A DNA stretch of 64,000 nucleotides from Burkholderiales bacterium (GTDB lineage: Bacteria; Pseudomonadota; Gammaproteobacteria; Burkholderiales; Ga0077523): positions 1-64,000 of the forward strand of contig JAIESW010000016.1 of NCBI GenBank assembly GCA_019745565.1, given 5' to 3'. Below are positions 49,710 to 61,874 of the stretch, in pieces. Position 1 is the first letter of the stretch. Each line of letters starts with the position of its first letter. Both the position numbers and the translations under genes were made by a program. The notes under the pieces are model-generated. The model was not told the origin of the DNA. It made no database searches and worked only from the letters and a program-made list of their open reading frames with translations.

Positions 49710-50771
49710 ATGAGCATCGAAGTGAAGAACGTCAACCGGCGCTTCGGCAACTTTGCCGCGCTCGACGACGTGAGTCTCGAAGTCCAGACCGGTGAACTGC
49801 TGGCGCTGCTCGGTCCGTCCGGCTCCGGTAAGACCACGCTCCTGCGGGTGATCGCAGGCCTCGAGACGGTGGATTCCGGCCAGGTGCTGTTCCACGGCGA
49901 GGACGCTACGAGCCAGCACGTGCGCGACCGCCGCGTGGGCTTCGTGTTCCAGCACTATGCGCTGTTCCGGCATCTCAGCATCTTCGAGAACGTCGCCTTC
50001 GGCCTGCGGGTGCGCCCGAAGGCCAACCGTCCCGGCGAGGCCGAGATCCGCCGCAAGGTGATGGAACTGCTCGAACTGGTCCAGCTCGATTGGCTCGCCG
50101 ATCGCTATCCGCATCAACTGTCCGGTGGCCAGCGCCAGCGGATCGCCCTGGCTCGCGCGTTGGCCGTGGAGCCGCGCGTGCTGCTGCTGGACGAGCCCTT
50201 CGGGGCACTGGACGCCAAGGTCCGCAAGGAACTGCGCACCTGGCTGCGCCGGCTGCACGATGAGATGCACATCACCAGCGTGTTCGTGACCCACGACCAG
50301 GACGAAGCGCTGGAAGTCTCGGACCGGGTCGTGGTGATGAACGAGGGACGCATCCAGCAAATCGGGACGCCCCAGGAGGTCTACGACCATCCGGTCAACG
50401 CGTTCGTCTACCAGTTTCTCGGCAATGTGAACCTGTTCCACGGGCGCGTCGACGAAGGAACCGCTCTGATCGGTCCCGCAGGGCTGCCGGTGCCCGCGCA
50501 CGGCGAGACCACGGTCGGTCAGGCGATCGCCGCCTATGCGCGCCCGCACGACATCGAACTGATCCGTCCGCGCCAGGGCGAACTCGGGATTTCCGCCCGG
50601 GTGGAGCACTTGCTGGCCGTAGGGCCGATCGTGCGCGTGGACCTGCGGCCGGACGACAGCGATGCGCCGATCCACGCCGAAATCCCGCGCGACCAGGCGG
50701 CCCGTTTGGCCCTGGTGGCCGGGGACCGGGTGCTGGTGCGGCCGAGGCAGGTTCGCGTATTTGCGGCGTAG
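49710..50771 (+). CDS. cysA: Sulfate ABC transporter ATPase CysA
   Basis: A 353-residue ATPase with Walker [13 protein letters not shown], signature LSGGQRQR, Walker [16 protein letters not shown], switch His (VTHD) and the C-terminal TOBE/regulatory domain (residues about 240-350). The [21 protein letters not shown] stretch is the CysA form. It closes the uptake operon; a 255-bp gap with an inverted repeat follows before cysI. Confidence 0.96.
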   Translation: MSIEVKNVNRRFGNFAALDDVSLEVQTGELLALLGPSGSGKTTLLRVIAGLETVDSGQVLFHGEDATSQHVRDRRVGFVFQHYALFRHLSIFENVAFGLRVRPKANRPGEAEIRRKVMELLELVQLDWLADRYPHQLSGGQRQRIALARALAVEPRVLLLDEPFGALDAKVRKELRTWLRRLHDEMHITSVFVTHDQDEALEVSDRVVVMNEGRIQQIGTPQEVYDHPVNAFVYQFLGNVNLFHGRVDEGTALIGPAGLPVPAHGETTVGQAIAAYARPHDIELIRPRQGELGISARVEHLLAVGPIVRVDLRPDDSDAPIHAEIPRDQAARLALVAGDRVLVRPRQVRVFAA

Positions 50772-50791
50772 ACAACCGCAGAGCCTTGCAA

Positions 50792-50888
50792 CGCGAAGGA
50801 CACGAGGAACACGAAGGGCACGAAGGCTCATAGTCCATTCACCCCCAAGGGTTTCCTTCGTGGGCCTTCCTTCGTGCTCTTCGTGTCG
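50792..50888. repeat. Imperfect inverted repeat between cysA and cysI
   Basis: The left arm (50792-50826) repeats the words GGACACGA, GAACACGAA, GGCACGAAGG; the right arm (50852-50888) has the inverse (CCTTCGTG, CCTTCGTGCTCTTCGTG). A hairpin with a central spacer of about 25 bp could form. It is a dispersed-type element and not obviously a promoter or terminator. Confidence 0.55.
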
Positions 50889-51026
50889 AAGCGGTTCGCA
50901 GTTGGCCTTTAATGCCATTTCGATCTAAGCAACAGCGAAACCGATCGTTCTGAACCGATTCCCTACTGGATAGAGTTCAGGGTCCACCACGAGCGGGATA
51001 GCGCTCGCCCCATAGAACCAGGCTCC

Positions 51027-52713
<1,687 letters not shown>

Positions 52714-52721
<8 letters not shown>

Positions 52722-53265
52722 GATCATTCGCAAGGGTGCCGTCGTCCAGGACGACTGGCAGGTGGTGCGGCCCGAGGCCGGGCAGGGCGTCAACGATCTT
52801 CCGCCCGGGCACGTCATCGTGCCGCTCGGTCTTTGGCTGGCGAACACCGAAGCGCTGATCGCGCGCGGCAACGTGGCGGTTTGGCTGGCCGGTACCGACG
52901 ATCCGGCGCTGGTGGCGCCATGGCTCGAACGCCTGCCGCTGGTGGCGGTGGATTTTCCCAAGTTCACCGACGGGCGCGGTTACTCCGTCGCCTACCTGCT
53001 GCGTTCGCGCTTCGGTTGGCGCGGCGAGCTGCGCGCCATCGGTGACGTGCTGCCCGACCAGGTCTTCTACATGCAGCGTGTGGGCTTCGATGCCTTCGCG
53101 GTGCGGTCCGATCGGAGCGTCGCGACGGCGCTGCGAGCGCTCAAGACGTTCAGCGATGCCTATCAGGGCTCCTGGGACAACCCGGTGCCCGCGTTTCGGC
53201 GCGAGCCGCGTCCGTGGCCGGAGTCGCTCGGCCAGGACTCGCTCAAGGCACGGCAGCAGGCGTGA
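52714..53265 (+). CDS. DUF934 protein linked to sulfite reductase
   Basis: A 183-residue DUF934 protein. The recognisable part is LVAVDFPKFTDGRGYSVAYL, then LRSRFGWRGELRAIGDVLPD and YMQRVGFDAFAVR. It starts 8 bp inside cysI and ends at a GTGA overlap with cysH. The family is always near CysI in betaproteobacteria that lack CysJ and may assist electron delivery or assembly. This function is inferred. Confidence 0.85.
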
Positions 53266-54005
53266 GCGCGACTGCCACAGCCAGCGACGTCGCCGGCCTT
53301 GCTCCCGCGGATCTGCTGGCGGACCGTCTGGAAGCCATCGCACGCGGCTTCCGGAAGGTCGCGTTCGCGAGCAGCCTCGGCGCTGAGGACATGGTGCTCA
53401 CCGATGCGATCCTGCGGGTCGGCTTGCCGATCGAGATCTTCACGCTCGAGACCGGTCGCCTGCATTGCGAGACGCTCGACGTGGTCGGACGCATCAAGGC
53501 CCGCTACGGCTACGACGTGACGTTGGTCCGTCCGGATGCTGCGGCCGTGGACGCGTACGTGCGTCAGCATGGCGCAAATGCCTTTTACGAGTCGGTGGAT
53601 CTGCGCAAGGCCTGCTGCAGGATCCGCAAGGTGGAGCCGCTGGCGCGCGCGCTGGCCGGCAAGGATGCATGGATCACGGGATTGCGCCGTTCGCAATCGA
53701 CGACCCGCACCGATCTGGCGCTGCGCGAAGACGACGCGGTCCACGGGATTCCCAAGTTCAATCCGCTCGCGGACTGGAGCGAGCCCGAGGTCTGGGCCTA
53801 CATCCGCGAACACGACGTGCCCTACAACGTGCTGCACGATCGCGGCTATCCGTCGATCGGCTGCGAGCCTTGCACCCGTGCCATCAAGCCCGGCGAGGAC
53901 ATCCGCGCCGGCCGCTGGTGGTGGGAGAACGCGGACTCGAAGGAATGCGGCCTGCACGTCGCCCCCGATGGAACCCTGCAACGCGCCGGAGCGCAAACCT
54001 CGTGA
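53262..54005 (+). CDS. cysH: Phosphoadenylyl/adenylyl sulfate reductase (APS-type)
   Basis: A 247-residue enzyme that reduces activated sulfate to sulfite with thioredoxin. The four Cys that bind a [4Fe-4S] cluster are in KACCRIRKVEPL and GCEPCTR, the mark of the APS-using type. ECGLH near the C-terminus carries the catalytic Cys. The GTG start at 53262 overlaps the DUF934 stop. No cysC (APS kinase) is present, in keeping with APS reduction. Confidence 0.94.
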   Translation: MSATATASDVAGLAPADLLADRLEAIARGFRKVAFASSLGAEDMVLTDAILRVGLPIEIFTLETGRLHCETLDVVGRIKARYGYDVTLVRPDAAAVDAYVRQHGANAFYESVDLRKACCRIRKVEPLARALAGKDAWITGLRRSQSTTRTDLALREDDAVHGIPKFNPLADWSEPEVWAYIREHDVPYNVLHDRGYPSIGCEPCTRAIKPGEDIRAGRWWWENADSKECGLHVAPDGTLQRAGAQTS

Positions 54006-54925
54006 TCGCCGACCTGGATCTCACCCGTACCCGCCTCGATCATCTCGACTGGCTCGAATCCGAAGCCATCTACATCCTGCGCGAGGTGGCGGCGGAGTGT
54101 GCGAATCCGGCTCTGCTGTTCTCGGGCGGCAAGGACAGCTGCGTGCTGCTGCGCCTCGCGGAAAAGGCGTTCCGACCGGCACGCTTTCCGTTCCCGCTGA
54201 TGCACATCGACACGGGTCACAACTTCCCGGAGGTGATCGAGTTCCGCGACCAGCGCGTGGACGAGCTCGGTGAGCGCCTGATCGTGCGTTCGGTGGAGGA
54301 TTCCATGGCGCGCGGAACGGTCAAGCTGCGCGCCGAGACCGATTCGCGCAACGCTGCGCAGTCGGTGACCCTGCTGGAAGCCATCGCCGAGTTCGGCTTC
54401 GATGCCTGCATCGGTGGTGCGCGTCGCGACGAAGAGAAGGCGCGCGCCAAGGAGCGTGTGTTCTCCTTCCGTGACGAGTTCGGTCAGTGGGATCCCAAAG
54501 CGCAACGCCCCGAGCTATGGAATCTCTATAACGCCCGCGTTCACAAGGGCGAGAACGTGCGGGTGTTCCCCATCTCCAACTGGACCGAGCTCGACGTGTG
54601 GCAGTACATCGCCCGTGAGAAGCTGGCATTGCCGTCCCTTTACTACGCCCATCGCCGCGAAGTGGTGCCACGCAACGGTCTGCTGGTGCCGGTGACGCCG
54701 ATCACGCCGCCGCGACCGGGCGAAGTCGTCGAGACGCGCACCGTGCGCTTCCGGACCGTCGGCGACATCAGCTGCACGTGCCCTGTCGCCAGCGACGCGG
54801 ATACGGCGGAAGCCATCGTCGCCGAAACGGTGGTGACCGAGATCACCGAGCGCGGCGCCACGCGCATGGACGACCAGACCTCCGAAGCGTCCATGGAGCG
54901 CCGCAAGAAGGAAGGTTACTTTTGA
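54002..54925 (+). CDS. cysD: Sulfate adenylyltransferase subunit 2
   Basis: A 307-residue subunit of ATP sulfurylase. The PP-loop is LLFSGGKDSCVLLRLAEKAF, followed by HIDTGHNFPEVIEFRD and ACIGGARRDEEKARAKERVF. The GTG start at 54002 overlaps the cysH stop. The end overlaps the cysN start by one base (TGATG). The length is close to the E. coli enzyme. Confidence 0.95.
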   Translation: MIADLDLTRTRLDHLDWLESEAIYILREVAAECANPALLFSGGKDSCVLLRLAEKAFRPARFPFPLMHIDTGHNFPEVIEFRDQRVDELGERLIVRSVEDSMARGTVKLRAETDSRNAAQSVTLLEAIAEFGFDACIGGARRDEEKARAKERVFSFRDEFGQWDPKAQRPELWNLYNARVHKGENVRVFPISNWTELDVWQYIAREKLALPSLYYAHRREVVPRNGLLVPVTPITPPRPGEVVETRTVRFRTVGDISCTCPVASDADTAEAIVAETVVTEITERGATRMDDQTSEASMERRKKEGYF

Positions 54926-56235
54926 TGAACGCGCCCGTGCATAGGCCCGATCTGGAAGACCGCGGCGTCCTGCGCTTCATCACCGCAGGTAGCGTCGACG
55001 ACGGCAAGAGTACGCTCATCGGGCGCCTGCTTTACGAGGCGAAGGGCATCTTCGCCGACCAGCTTGCCGCCGTGACGCGCGCCACTCGCAAGCGCACGGC
55101 CGGCGACGCACTCGATCTCTCACTGCTGACCGACGGTCTCGAAGCCGAGCGAGAGCAGGGCATCACCATTGACGTGGCCTATCGTTACTTCGCGAGCCCG
55201 GTGCGCAAGTTCATCATCGCCGACGCCCCTGGCCACGAGCAGTACACGCGCAACATGGTCACCGGGGCAAGCACGGCTGACGCGGCGATCATCCTGATCG
55301 ACGTCACGCGCGTAGGCACCGGCGAGCTGCTGCCGCAGACCAAGCGCCATTCCGCCATCGCGAAGCTGCTGGGCATCCGCCACGTGATCGTCGCGGTGAA
55401 CAAGATCGATCTGGTCGGTTTCGATCAGGCAGTGTTCGAGCACGTCCGCAAGGAGTACGACGGCATCGCGAAGCGACTCGGTCTGACGGACGTCCGCTAC
55501 ATTCCCATCAGTGCCCTGGAAGGGGACAACGTGGTGCGGTCGAGTGAGCGCACGCCGTGGTACGACGGTCCGCCGCTTCTCGAACTCCTGGAGAATCTGC
55601 CGGCCGATAGGGCCGACGCCAGCCTCCCGCTGCGCTATCCCGTGCAACTGGTGATCCGTGCCAACGGCAGCACCGCGGAAGATTTCCGCGGGTATGCAGG
55701 CCAGGTGCGATCCGGCACGATCAAGCGCGGTCAGCGCGTGCGCGTGCTGCCCGGGGGCGAAACCGCGACCGTGGAGGCCATCGAAGCGTTCGATCGTCAG
55801 CTCGACGAGGCGGGGGCAGGGCGTTCCGTAACCGTTCGCCTCGACCGCGATGTCGATGTATCGCGTGGTGACGTTCTGGTGGATGCCGAAGACCGCCCGA
55901 TCCTCGGGAAGCACTTCGAGGCGGAACTGTGCTGGCTCGACCGCACGCCGCTCGATCCGCGCCGCAAGTATCTGCTGCGACACGGCGCCAAGACGGTGCA
56001 GGCGCGTGTCGACGGTGTCGGCAACAAGCTCGACGTGCATTCGCTGTCGTCGACCGAGGAAGCCGAAACGCTGGTGATGAACGATATCGGCCGCGTGTCG
56101 CTGACGGTGCAGCAGCCGTTCGTCGCTGATCCGTACGACGATCTGCCGGCCACCGGAGCGTTCATCCTCATCGACCCGACGACCAATCAGACCGCTGCCG
56201 CCGGGATGATCCGGAAAGTGACTCAGGCATCGTGA
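54925..56235 (+). CDS. cysN: Sulfate adenylyltransferase subunit 1 (GTPase)
   Basis: A 436-residue GTPase. G1 is GSVDDGKSTLIGRLL, G2 DGLEAEREQGITIDVAYR, G3 DAPGHEQYTRNM, G4 NKIDLVGF. The C-terminal beta domains follow from residue 230. There is no CysC kinase domain fused to the C-terminus. With CysD it makes APS from sulfate and ATP. Confidence 0.95.
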   Translation: MNAPVHRPDLEDRGVLRFITAGSVDDGKSTLIGRLLYEAKGIFADQLAAVTRATRKRTAGDALDLSLLTDGLEAEREQGITIDVAYRYFASPVRKFIIADAPGHEQYTRNMVTGASTADAAIILIDVTRVGTGELLPQTKRHSAIAKLLGIRHVIVAVNKIDLVGFDQAVFEHVRKEYDGIAKRLGLTDVRYIPISALEGDNVVRSSERTPWYDGPPLLELLENLPADRADASLPLRYPVQLVIRANGSTAEDFRGYAGQVRSGTIKRGQRVRVLPGGETATVEAIEAFDRQLDEAGAGRSVTVRLDRDVDVSRGDVLVDAEDRPILGKHFEAELCWLDRTPLDPRRKYLLRHGAKTVQARVDGVGNKLDVHSLSSTEEAETLVMNDIGRVSLTVQQPFVADPYDDLPATGAFILIDPTTNQTAAAGMIRKVTQAS

Positions 56236-56270
56236 ATCCGCTTTCCCTGGCCCTCGCCACAACCACATGC

Positions 56271-56313
56271 ACTCCTTCCCCCGCCCAAGGCGGGGGAAGG
56301 CTGGGATGGGGGC
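56271..56313 (+). repeat. Dispersed palindromic repeat, copy 3
   Basis: ACTCCTTCCCCCGCC, short loop, GGCGGGGGAAGG, then CTGGGATGGGGGC. The same repeat occurs at 57289 in the same orientation. Confidence 0.7.
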
Positions 56314-56355
56314 AATCTGTTGCCGCAAGGCAATCGCCGTCTGCCCCAACCCTAG

Positions 56356-56380
56356 CCCTCCCCCGCGTTGCGGGGGAGGG
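56356..56380 (+). repeat. Related perfect hairpin upstream of cobA
   Basis: CCCTCCCCCGC, loop GTT, GCGGGGGAGGG: 11 bp without mismatch. It ends 22 bases before the cobA start and shares the C5/G5 core with the dispersed repeats. Confidence 0.6.
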
Positions 56381-56401
56381 GACGTACACTGCCGGCGCGC
56401 C

Positions 56402-57160
56402 ATGATGAGCCGCGTCTACCTCGTGGGCGCCGGTCCCGGCGCCGCCGACCTTCTCACGCTTCGTGCCGCTCGCCTGCTCGCTGCTGCCGACGTCGTTCTC
56501 CACGACGCGCTGGTGAGCGACGACGTGCTCGCACTCGCACCCCAGGCGGTGAAGATCGCCGTAGGCAAACGCGCCTGCCGTCCGTCCACGGCGCAACGCT
56601 TCATCAACAAACAGATCGTCGACGCTGCGCGCAAATACGAAACCGTGGTGCGGTTGAAGGGCGGCGATCCGATGCTGTTCGGTCGGGCTGAAGAAGAGAT
56701 CTCGGCCCTCGAGGAGGCCGGCATCGAATTCGAAATCGTGCCGGGCATCACCGCGGCGTTCGCTGCTTCCGCGCAGTTGCAGACTTCGCTGACGCGCCGC
56801 GGCCTGTCGCGCAGCGTGGCGTTCGTCACGCCGCGCGTCGGCGTCGACGAAACCGAAAGCCAGTGGAGCCAGGTGGCGGCAGCGGCGGACACGACCGTGC
56901 TCTACATGGGCGGCCGTGAGATCGCGAAGATCGCACAGGAACTGATCGCGAAGGGTCGCGATGCATCGACGCCGCTCGCGGCGGTGGAGAATGCTTCGGC
57001 ACCCGATGCGCGCAGCTGGTTGGGGACCCTCGGGTCTGCGGACGCGGTGGGTGCGGTGCTGAGCGACGGTCCCGTCCTGCTGATCGTGGGTGAAGTGCTG
57101 CGCGATTGCGCGGTTGCCGAAGTCGTCCCCGGATTGATCGCCGCCGCTAGGGCGGCTTAG
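56402..57160 (+). CDS. cobA: Uroporphyrinogen-III C-methyltransferase
   Basis: A 252-residue SUMT that makes precorrin-2, the precursor of siroheme for sulfite reductase. VYLVGAGPGAADLLTLRAAR, VRLKGGDPMLFGRAEEE and VPGITAAFAASA are the conserved stretches. The first two codons are both ATG (56402 and 56405), so the start may be either. No CysG-type ferrochelatase domain is fused, and the chelatase would be the SirB-like protein encoded opposite. Confidence 0.93.
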   Translation: MMSRVYLVGAGPGAADLLTLRAARLLAAADVVLHDALVSDDVLALAPQAVKIAVGKRACRPSTAQRFINKQIVDAARKYETVVRLKGGDPMLFGRAEEEISALEEAGIEFEIVPGITAAFAASAQLQTSLTRRGLSRSVAFVTPRVGVDETESQWSQVAAAADTTVLYMGGREIAKIAQELIAKGRDASTPLAAVENASAPDARSWLGTLGSADAVGAVLSDGPVLLIVGEVLRDCAVAEVVPGLIAAARAA

Positions 57161-57182
57161 TGGTCGGGGCCGTTCCGGCCGG

Positions 57183-57224
57183 CCCCCATCCCAGCCTTCC
57201 CCCACTGACTTGGGGGAAGGGGTG
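57183..57224 (-). repeat. Dispersed palindromic repeat, copy 4 (inverted)
   Basis: On the minus strand: CACCCCTTCCCCCAAGTC, return arm TGGGGGAAGG, then CTGGGATGGGGGC. It faces copy 5 across about 65 bp and so forms a larger inverted pair. Confidence 0.7.
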
Positions 57225-57288
57225 CAAAGCTCCCTCCTCGCTGAATCCAGTGAGCGGCCGTTCTTTTGTGATGCAGCCAATCCGAGGC

Positions 57289-57330
57289 ACTCCTTCCCCC
57301 AGTGCGCTGGGGGAAGGTTGGGATGGGGGC
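57289..57330 (+). repeat. Dispersed palindromic repeat, copy 5
   Basis: CTCCTTCCCCCAGTGCGCTG, then GGGGGAAGG and TTGGGATGGGGGC. It lies between cobA and the convergent sirB, where the gap holds nothing else recognisable. Confidence 0.7.
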
Positions 57331-57341
57331 AAGCGGTCTAC

Positions 57342-57703
57342 CTAGCGCTGCTCCAGGCAATACCCCGCGATCGCCTCGATCACGCTGTCCGCCTCGCCGA
57401 TCGGCGTTGCGATCGTCACTTCGACGCCGTTGTGCGCGGACCGCATGTCCGCAGCCAACCGCGGCAGATCCGAGCGCACGTGACCGCCGGGCCCCAGGAA
57501 CAACGGCACGATCTCGATCGACGTCGCACCTTGCTGCACCAGCCGCAGTGACGCCTCGATGACGTCAGGGGCCGTGTGTTCCAGATAAGCGTTCTCCACC
57601 GGCGTTGCCGGTGCCCGTGCGACGATCTTCTCGCGCAACCGCTCGAACGGCGCTTTCCACGCCGGATCGCGTGAACCATGGGCGAGCAGCAGAATCGCGC
57701 GCA

Positions 57704-57704
<1 letters not shown>
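57342..57704 (-). CDS. sirB: CbiX/SirB-type sirohydrochlorin chelatase
   Basis: A 120-residue small chelatase: ILLAHGSRDPAWKAPFERL with the metal-binding His, then LFLGPGGHVRSDLP with the second His, as in short CbiX (CbiXS) proteins. It inserts Fe or Co into sirohydrochlorin. CobA is on the opposite strand, and together they could supply siroheme for CysI. The precorrin-2 dehydrogenase is not in the window. The start overlaps the dusA stop by one base. Confidence 0.85.
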
Positions 57705-58705
<1,001 letters not shown>

Positions 58706-58986
58706 CGGTGCAACCCGGGGTGGGGCGCGGATTATCTCAAAGTCTCGGGGTTACCGGCATACGTCTTGCCTTGATTGGAGGCACTTTTCCGGAGTTGCCG
58801 CCATGCCCGCCGCCACCAGGTAACGCTGGCGATGGAGCGGCGCCGGGTGGGCGCAGCCCTCCGGGCGGTCGCCTGATCCGAAGGCCGCCCGGTGCCGATT
58901 TCAAGGAATCCCCGGTCCGAGCCGTAATAGTGGAGGCTGAACAGGGTTGCAGGACCCTCCCGCAGTCCGATCACTTCTATACCGAC

Positions 58987-60090
58987 ATGCATGCATTGAA
59001 TTCACCCGGCGCAGGGTTTTTGTCCATGGGCACGGAGCGGTCCGCCTGTCCCCGCTGCGAGTCGCTGCCACAGATCGAGACAGGTCCTGGAACGCTGTTC
59101 CTCAAACCGCCGCTTGCCCACACGTTCGGTAAGGTCAAGGCCAACGCGCACCGGGCTGGTCTCGCGCCGGTCCGCATCGGGGAGGCGCTCAGCATCCGCG
59201 TCGGCGACGGGCCGCTCGATGCTGTGGTGGACGCGCTCGGCCAGGGGCTGACGGCTGCCGAACGCCAGGACGTGCGGGTCCTGTTCCAGCGCGACGGCCA
59301 GGAGCTCAGCATCGGTTACTACCTCGCGAGTGAGTCGCTGGAGGCGTTCTCGGCCCGCGTGGGTTCGGGCTGGTTGCGCGACATGCTCACCGAAGAACGT
59401 ATGACGGTGCTGTTCCAGCCCATCGTGCGCTGCACGCCCGACCACCCGGTGTTCGCTTACGAATGCCTCATGCGCGGCGTCGATCCGGCCGGCGCATTGG
59501 TGCCGCCGGGGCGCATCCTTTCGACCGCCAAGAGCGCGGAGCTGCTCTTTCAGGTGGATCTGGCGGCGCGGCGCGCCGTCATTCGTGAAGCGGCGCGTCT
59601 CAAGATCGCGCGGCCGGTGTTCATCAACTTCACGCCGACCTCCATCTACGATCCTCATTTCTGTCTGCGCACCACGGTGGCCGCCATCAAGGAGGCTGGA
59701 ATCCCTCCCGGCAACGTCGTGTTCGAAGTCATCGAAAGCGAGCACGTTCCCGATATCGACCACCTGCGCAACATCATGGATTTCTACCGCGAACAGGGGT
59801 TCCGGATCGCGCTCGATGACCTGGGATCCGGATACTCTTCGCTCAACATGCTGAGCGTCCTGAAACCCGACTACGTCAAACTCGATATGGGGCTGGTGCG
59901 TGGCGTGCACACCGACCGGTACAAGAGTCTCATCGCCGCCAAGTTGCTGGAGGTGGCGCGGGCTCTGTCGATCGTCAGCATCGCCGAAGGTGTCGAGACC
60001 GCCGAAGAATTCGAGTGGCTGATCCGGCATGGGGCGGACCTGGTGCAGGGGTACCACTTCGCCCGGCCGGCCAATCCGCCCGCCCTGTAG
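58987..60090 (+). CDS. EAL-domain c-di-GMP phosphodiesterase-like protein
   Basis: A 367-residue protein. The N-terminal 115 residues are of unknown fold and carry CPRCESLP, a possible half zinc site. The EAL domain starts at MTVLFQPIVRCTPDHPVFAY. The key residues are kept: YECLMRG (E of EAL), INFTPTS (N), FEVIESE, DDLGSGYSS, VKLDMG (KxD) and AEGVET, so c-di-GMP hydrolysis is plausible. The start at 58987 is the most upstream Met with good coding use after it, although it has no clear ribosome site; 59026 is an alternative. Confidence 0.85.
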   Translation: MHALNSPGAGFLSMGTERSACPRCESLPQIETGPGTLFLKPPLAHTFGKVKANAHRAGLAPVRIGEALSIRVGDGPLDAVVDALGQGLTAAERQDVRVLFQRDGQELSIGYYLASESLEAFSARVGSGWLRDMLTEERMTVLFQPIVRCTPDHPVFAYECLMRGVDPAGALVPPGRILSTAKSAELLFQVDLAARRAVIREAARLKIARPVFINFTPTSIYDPHFCLRTTVAAIKEAGIPPGNVVFEVIESEHVPDIDHLRNIMDFYREQGFRIALDDLGSGYSSLNMLSVLKPDYVKLDMGLVRGVHTDRYKSLIAAKLLEVARALSIVSIAEGVETAEEFEWLIRHGADLVQGYHFARPANPPAL

Positions 60091-60230
60091 GCTGCGTCGG
60101 GCCGTCCCGCGTGGGCTGGCCCTGGATTGAAGGGCGAAGGCCCGTCGGGCGGCGGTGCTGGGTGGCCGCGCCGGGAACCTGAACCGGCCCCGGCCGCTCC
60201 AAGGCTCGTCAATAGCCAAGGAGCTTCGAC

Positions 60231-61727
60231 ATGGAACGCAGGTTCGTTGCGATCGCCGTGACTGCGGCGTTCGTGGGTGGTCTCGCTGTTTCCGGACTGG
60301 TGGAGCATTCCAGCCCGATCACTTCGTCCTATGCCGTGCCGCCGGCGACGGAATCCGCGCCCGCGACGGCACTCGTCGCAGCGCCGCTGGCGACATTGCC
60401 GGATTTCAGCGCCCTGGTGGAGCGCGAAGGCCCGGCGGTGGTGAACATCGCCGTATCCAAGAAGGTGGCCGCGGGCATGCCGCCCCAGGGCGAAGCGCCG
60501 CCCGGCGGCATGGATCCTTTCGAGTTCTTCCGACGCTTCGGTCCACAGCGTCCGCCGCAACCGGGTGGTCCCGGCGGTCCGGGTGGCGACGAACCGGTGC
60601 GGCAGGCCAGCGGTTCCGGTTTCATCGTGAGTCCCGACGGCTACATCCTGACCAACACCCATGTCGTGAAGGACGCGGATGAAGTCACGGTCAACCTGAC
60701 CGACCGCCGCGAGTTCAAGGCCAAGGTCATCGGCACCGACGATCGCACCGACGTGGCGCTCATCAAGATCGAAGCGAGCGACCTGCCGACGGTCCACATC
60801 GGCGATCCGGCCAAGGTCAAGGTCGGCAACTGGGTGGCCGCGATCGGTTCGCCGTTCGGGCTCGAGAACACCGTGACTGCCGGTATCGTGTCGGCCAAGT
60901 CACGCACGCTGCCGAGCGATGCCTACGTGCCGTTCATCCAGACCGACGTTGCGGTGAACCCCGGGAATTCCGGTGGACCGCTCTTCAATCTGCAAGGTGA
61001 AGTTATCGGCATCAATTCGCAGATCTACAGCCGCACCGGCGGCTACATGGGGCTTTCGTTCGCGATTCCCATCGACGTTGCGATGAAGGTCAAGGGCGAT
61101 CTGCTCGCGTTCGGCAAGGTGCAGCGTGGCCGCATCGGCGTCACGATCCAGCAGGTCAACAAGGATCTCGCCGGCAGCTTCGGTCTGGATCGTGCGCGCG
61201 GTGCGCTCGTGTCGGGCGTCGAGAAGGCGAGCCCGGCGGAAGCCGCGGGTATCAAGGTGGGTGACGTCATCCTTGCGGTCGACGGCCGCCAGGTCGAACA
61301 GTCCATCGACCTGCCGCGCATGATCGGCGAGGGTCGTCCAGGCACCGAGGTGAAACTCGAGATCTGGCGCGATCACGCTTCGAAGGTCGTGGGCGTGAAG
61401 CTGGGCGAGGCACCGAATCAGCAGGCGGCGGTCGAACCGCCCAAGTCGGCTGCGAAGCCGACGGCATTGGGACTGGTGGTGCGACCGGTGACGCCGGCCG
61501 AGAAGCAGCGGCTCGGCAACGCCGCCGGCGGCGTGGTGGTGGAGCGTGCCGAAGGCGCGGCAGCGAAAGCCGGCATTCGCCCGGGCGACGTGATCCTCTC
61601 GCTCAACAGCGAACCGGTCGCGTCCGGCGAAGCTCTCGAGAGGCTCGTCGCCAAGTCGAAGGACCGTGTGGCGGTGCTGATCCAGCGCGAGGACGCGCGC
61701 TTCTTCATCCCGGTCCCGATCACCTGA
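60231..61727 (+). CDS. Do/DegP-family periplasmic serine protease
   Basis: A 498-residue HtrA-type protease. A signal-anchor-like N-terminus is followed by a Pro/Gly-rich insert (GPQRPPQPGGPGGPGG). The catalytic triad is His144 (TNTHVV), Asp174 (RTDVALIK) and Ser247 (GNSGGP). Two PDZ domains lie at about residues 285-375 and 400-490. The Q-linker and LA loop are of the MucD/DegQ type. It clears misfolded proteins from the periplasm. AAGGAG precedes the start. Confidence 0.93.
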   Translation: MERRFVAIAVTAAFVGGLAVSGLVEHSSPITSSYAVPPATESAPATALVAAPLATLPDFSALVEREGPAVVNIAVSKKVAAGMPPQGEAPPGGMDPFEFFRRFGPQRPPQPGGPGGPGGDEPVRQASGSGFIVSPDGYILTNTHVVKDADEVTVNLTDRREFKAKVIGTDDRTDVALIKIEASDLPTVHIGDPAKVKVGNWVAAIGSPFGLENTVTAGIVSAKSRTLPSDAYVPFIQTDVAVNPGNSGGPLFNLQGEVIGINSQIYSRTGGYMGLSFAIPIDVAMKVKGDLLAFGKVQRGRIGVTIQQVNKDLAGSFGLDRARGALVSGVEKASPAEAAGIKVGDVILAVDGRQVEQSIDLPRMIGEGRPGTEVKLEIWRDHASKVVGVKLGEAPNQQAAVEPPKSAAKPTALGLVVRPVTPAEKQRLGNAAGGVVVERAEGAAAKAGIRPGDVILSLNSEPVASGEALERLVAKSKDRVAVLIQREDARFFIPVPIT

Positions 61728-61751
61728 TCGAACCGTAGCGGTAACGGTTGC

Positions 61752-61782
61752 GCAGGCCGCCTTCGGGCGGCCTGCTGTTTTT
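61752..61782 (+). terminator. Rho-independent terminator of the Do-type protease gene
   Basis: GCAGGCCGCC, tetraloop TTCG, GGCGGCCTGC, then TGTTTTT. A 10-bp perfect stem with a UUCG loop, 24 bp after the stop codon. Confidence 0.93.
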
Positions 61783-61874
61783 CGGGGTGGCCAACGTCTG
61801 CGCACTGATATCCTTTCGTCGATGCGAACCGATCGGGCTGCCCGGGCGCCCGACGTTGACCAAGGGATGCAAGC

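Noticed and set aside
48816..50918. A 700-codon minus-strand frame opposite cysW and cysA
   Set aside because: It is a shadow of well-defined ABC genes and is rich in His/Gln/Arg without domain signatures.
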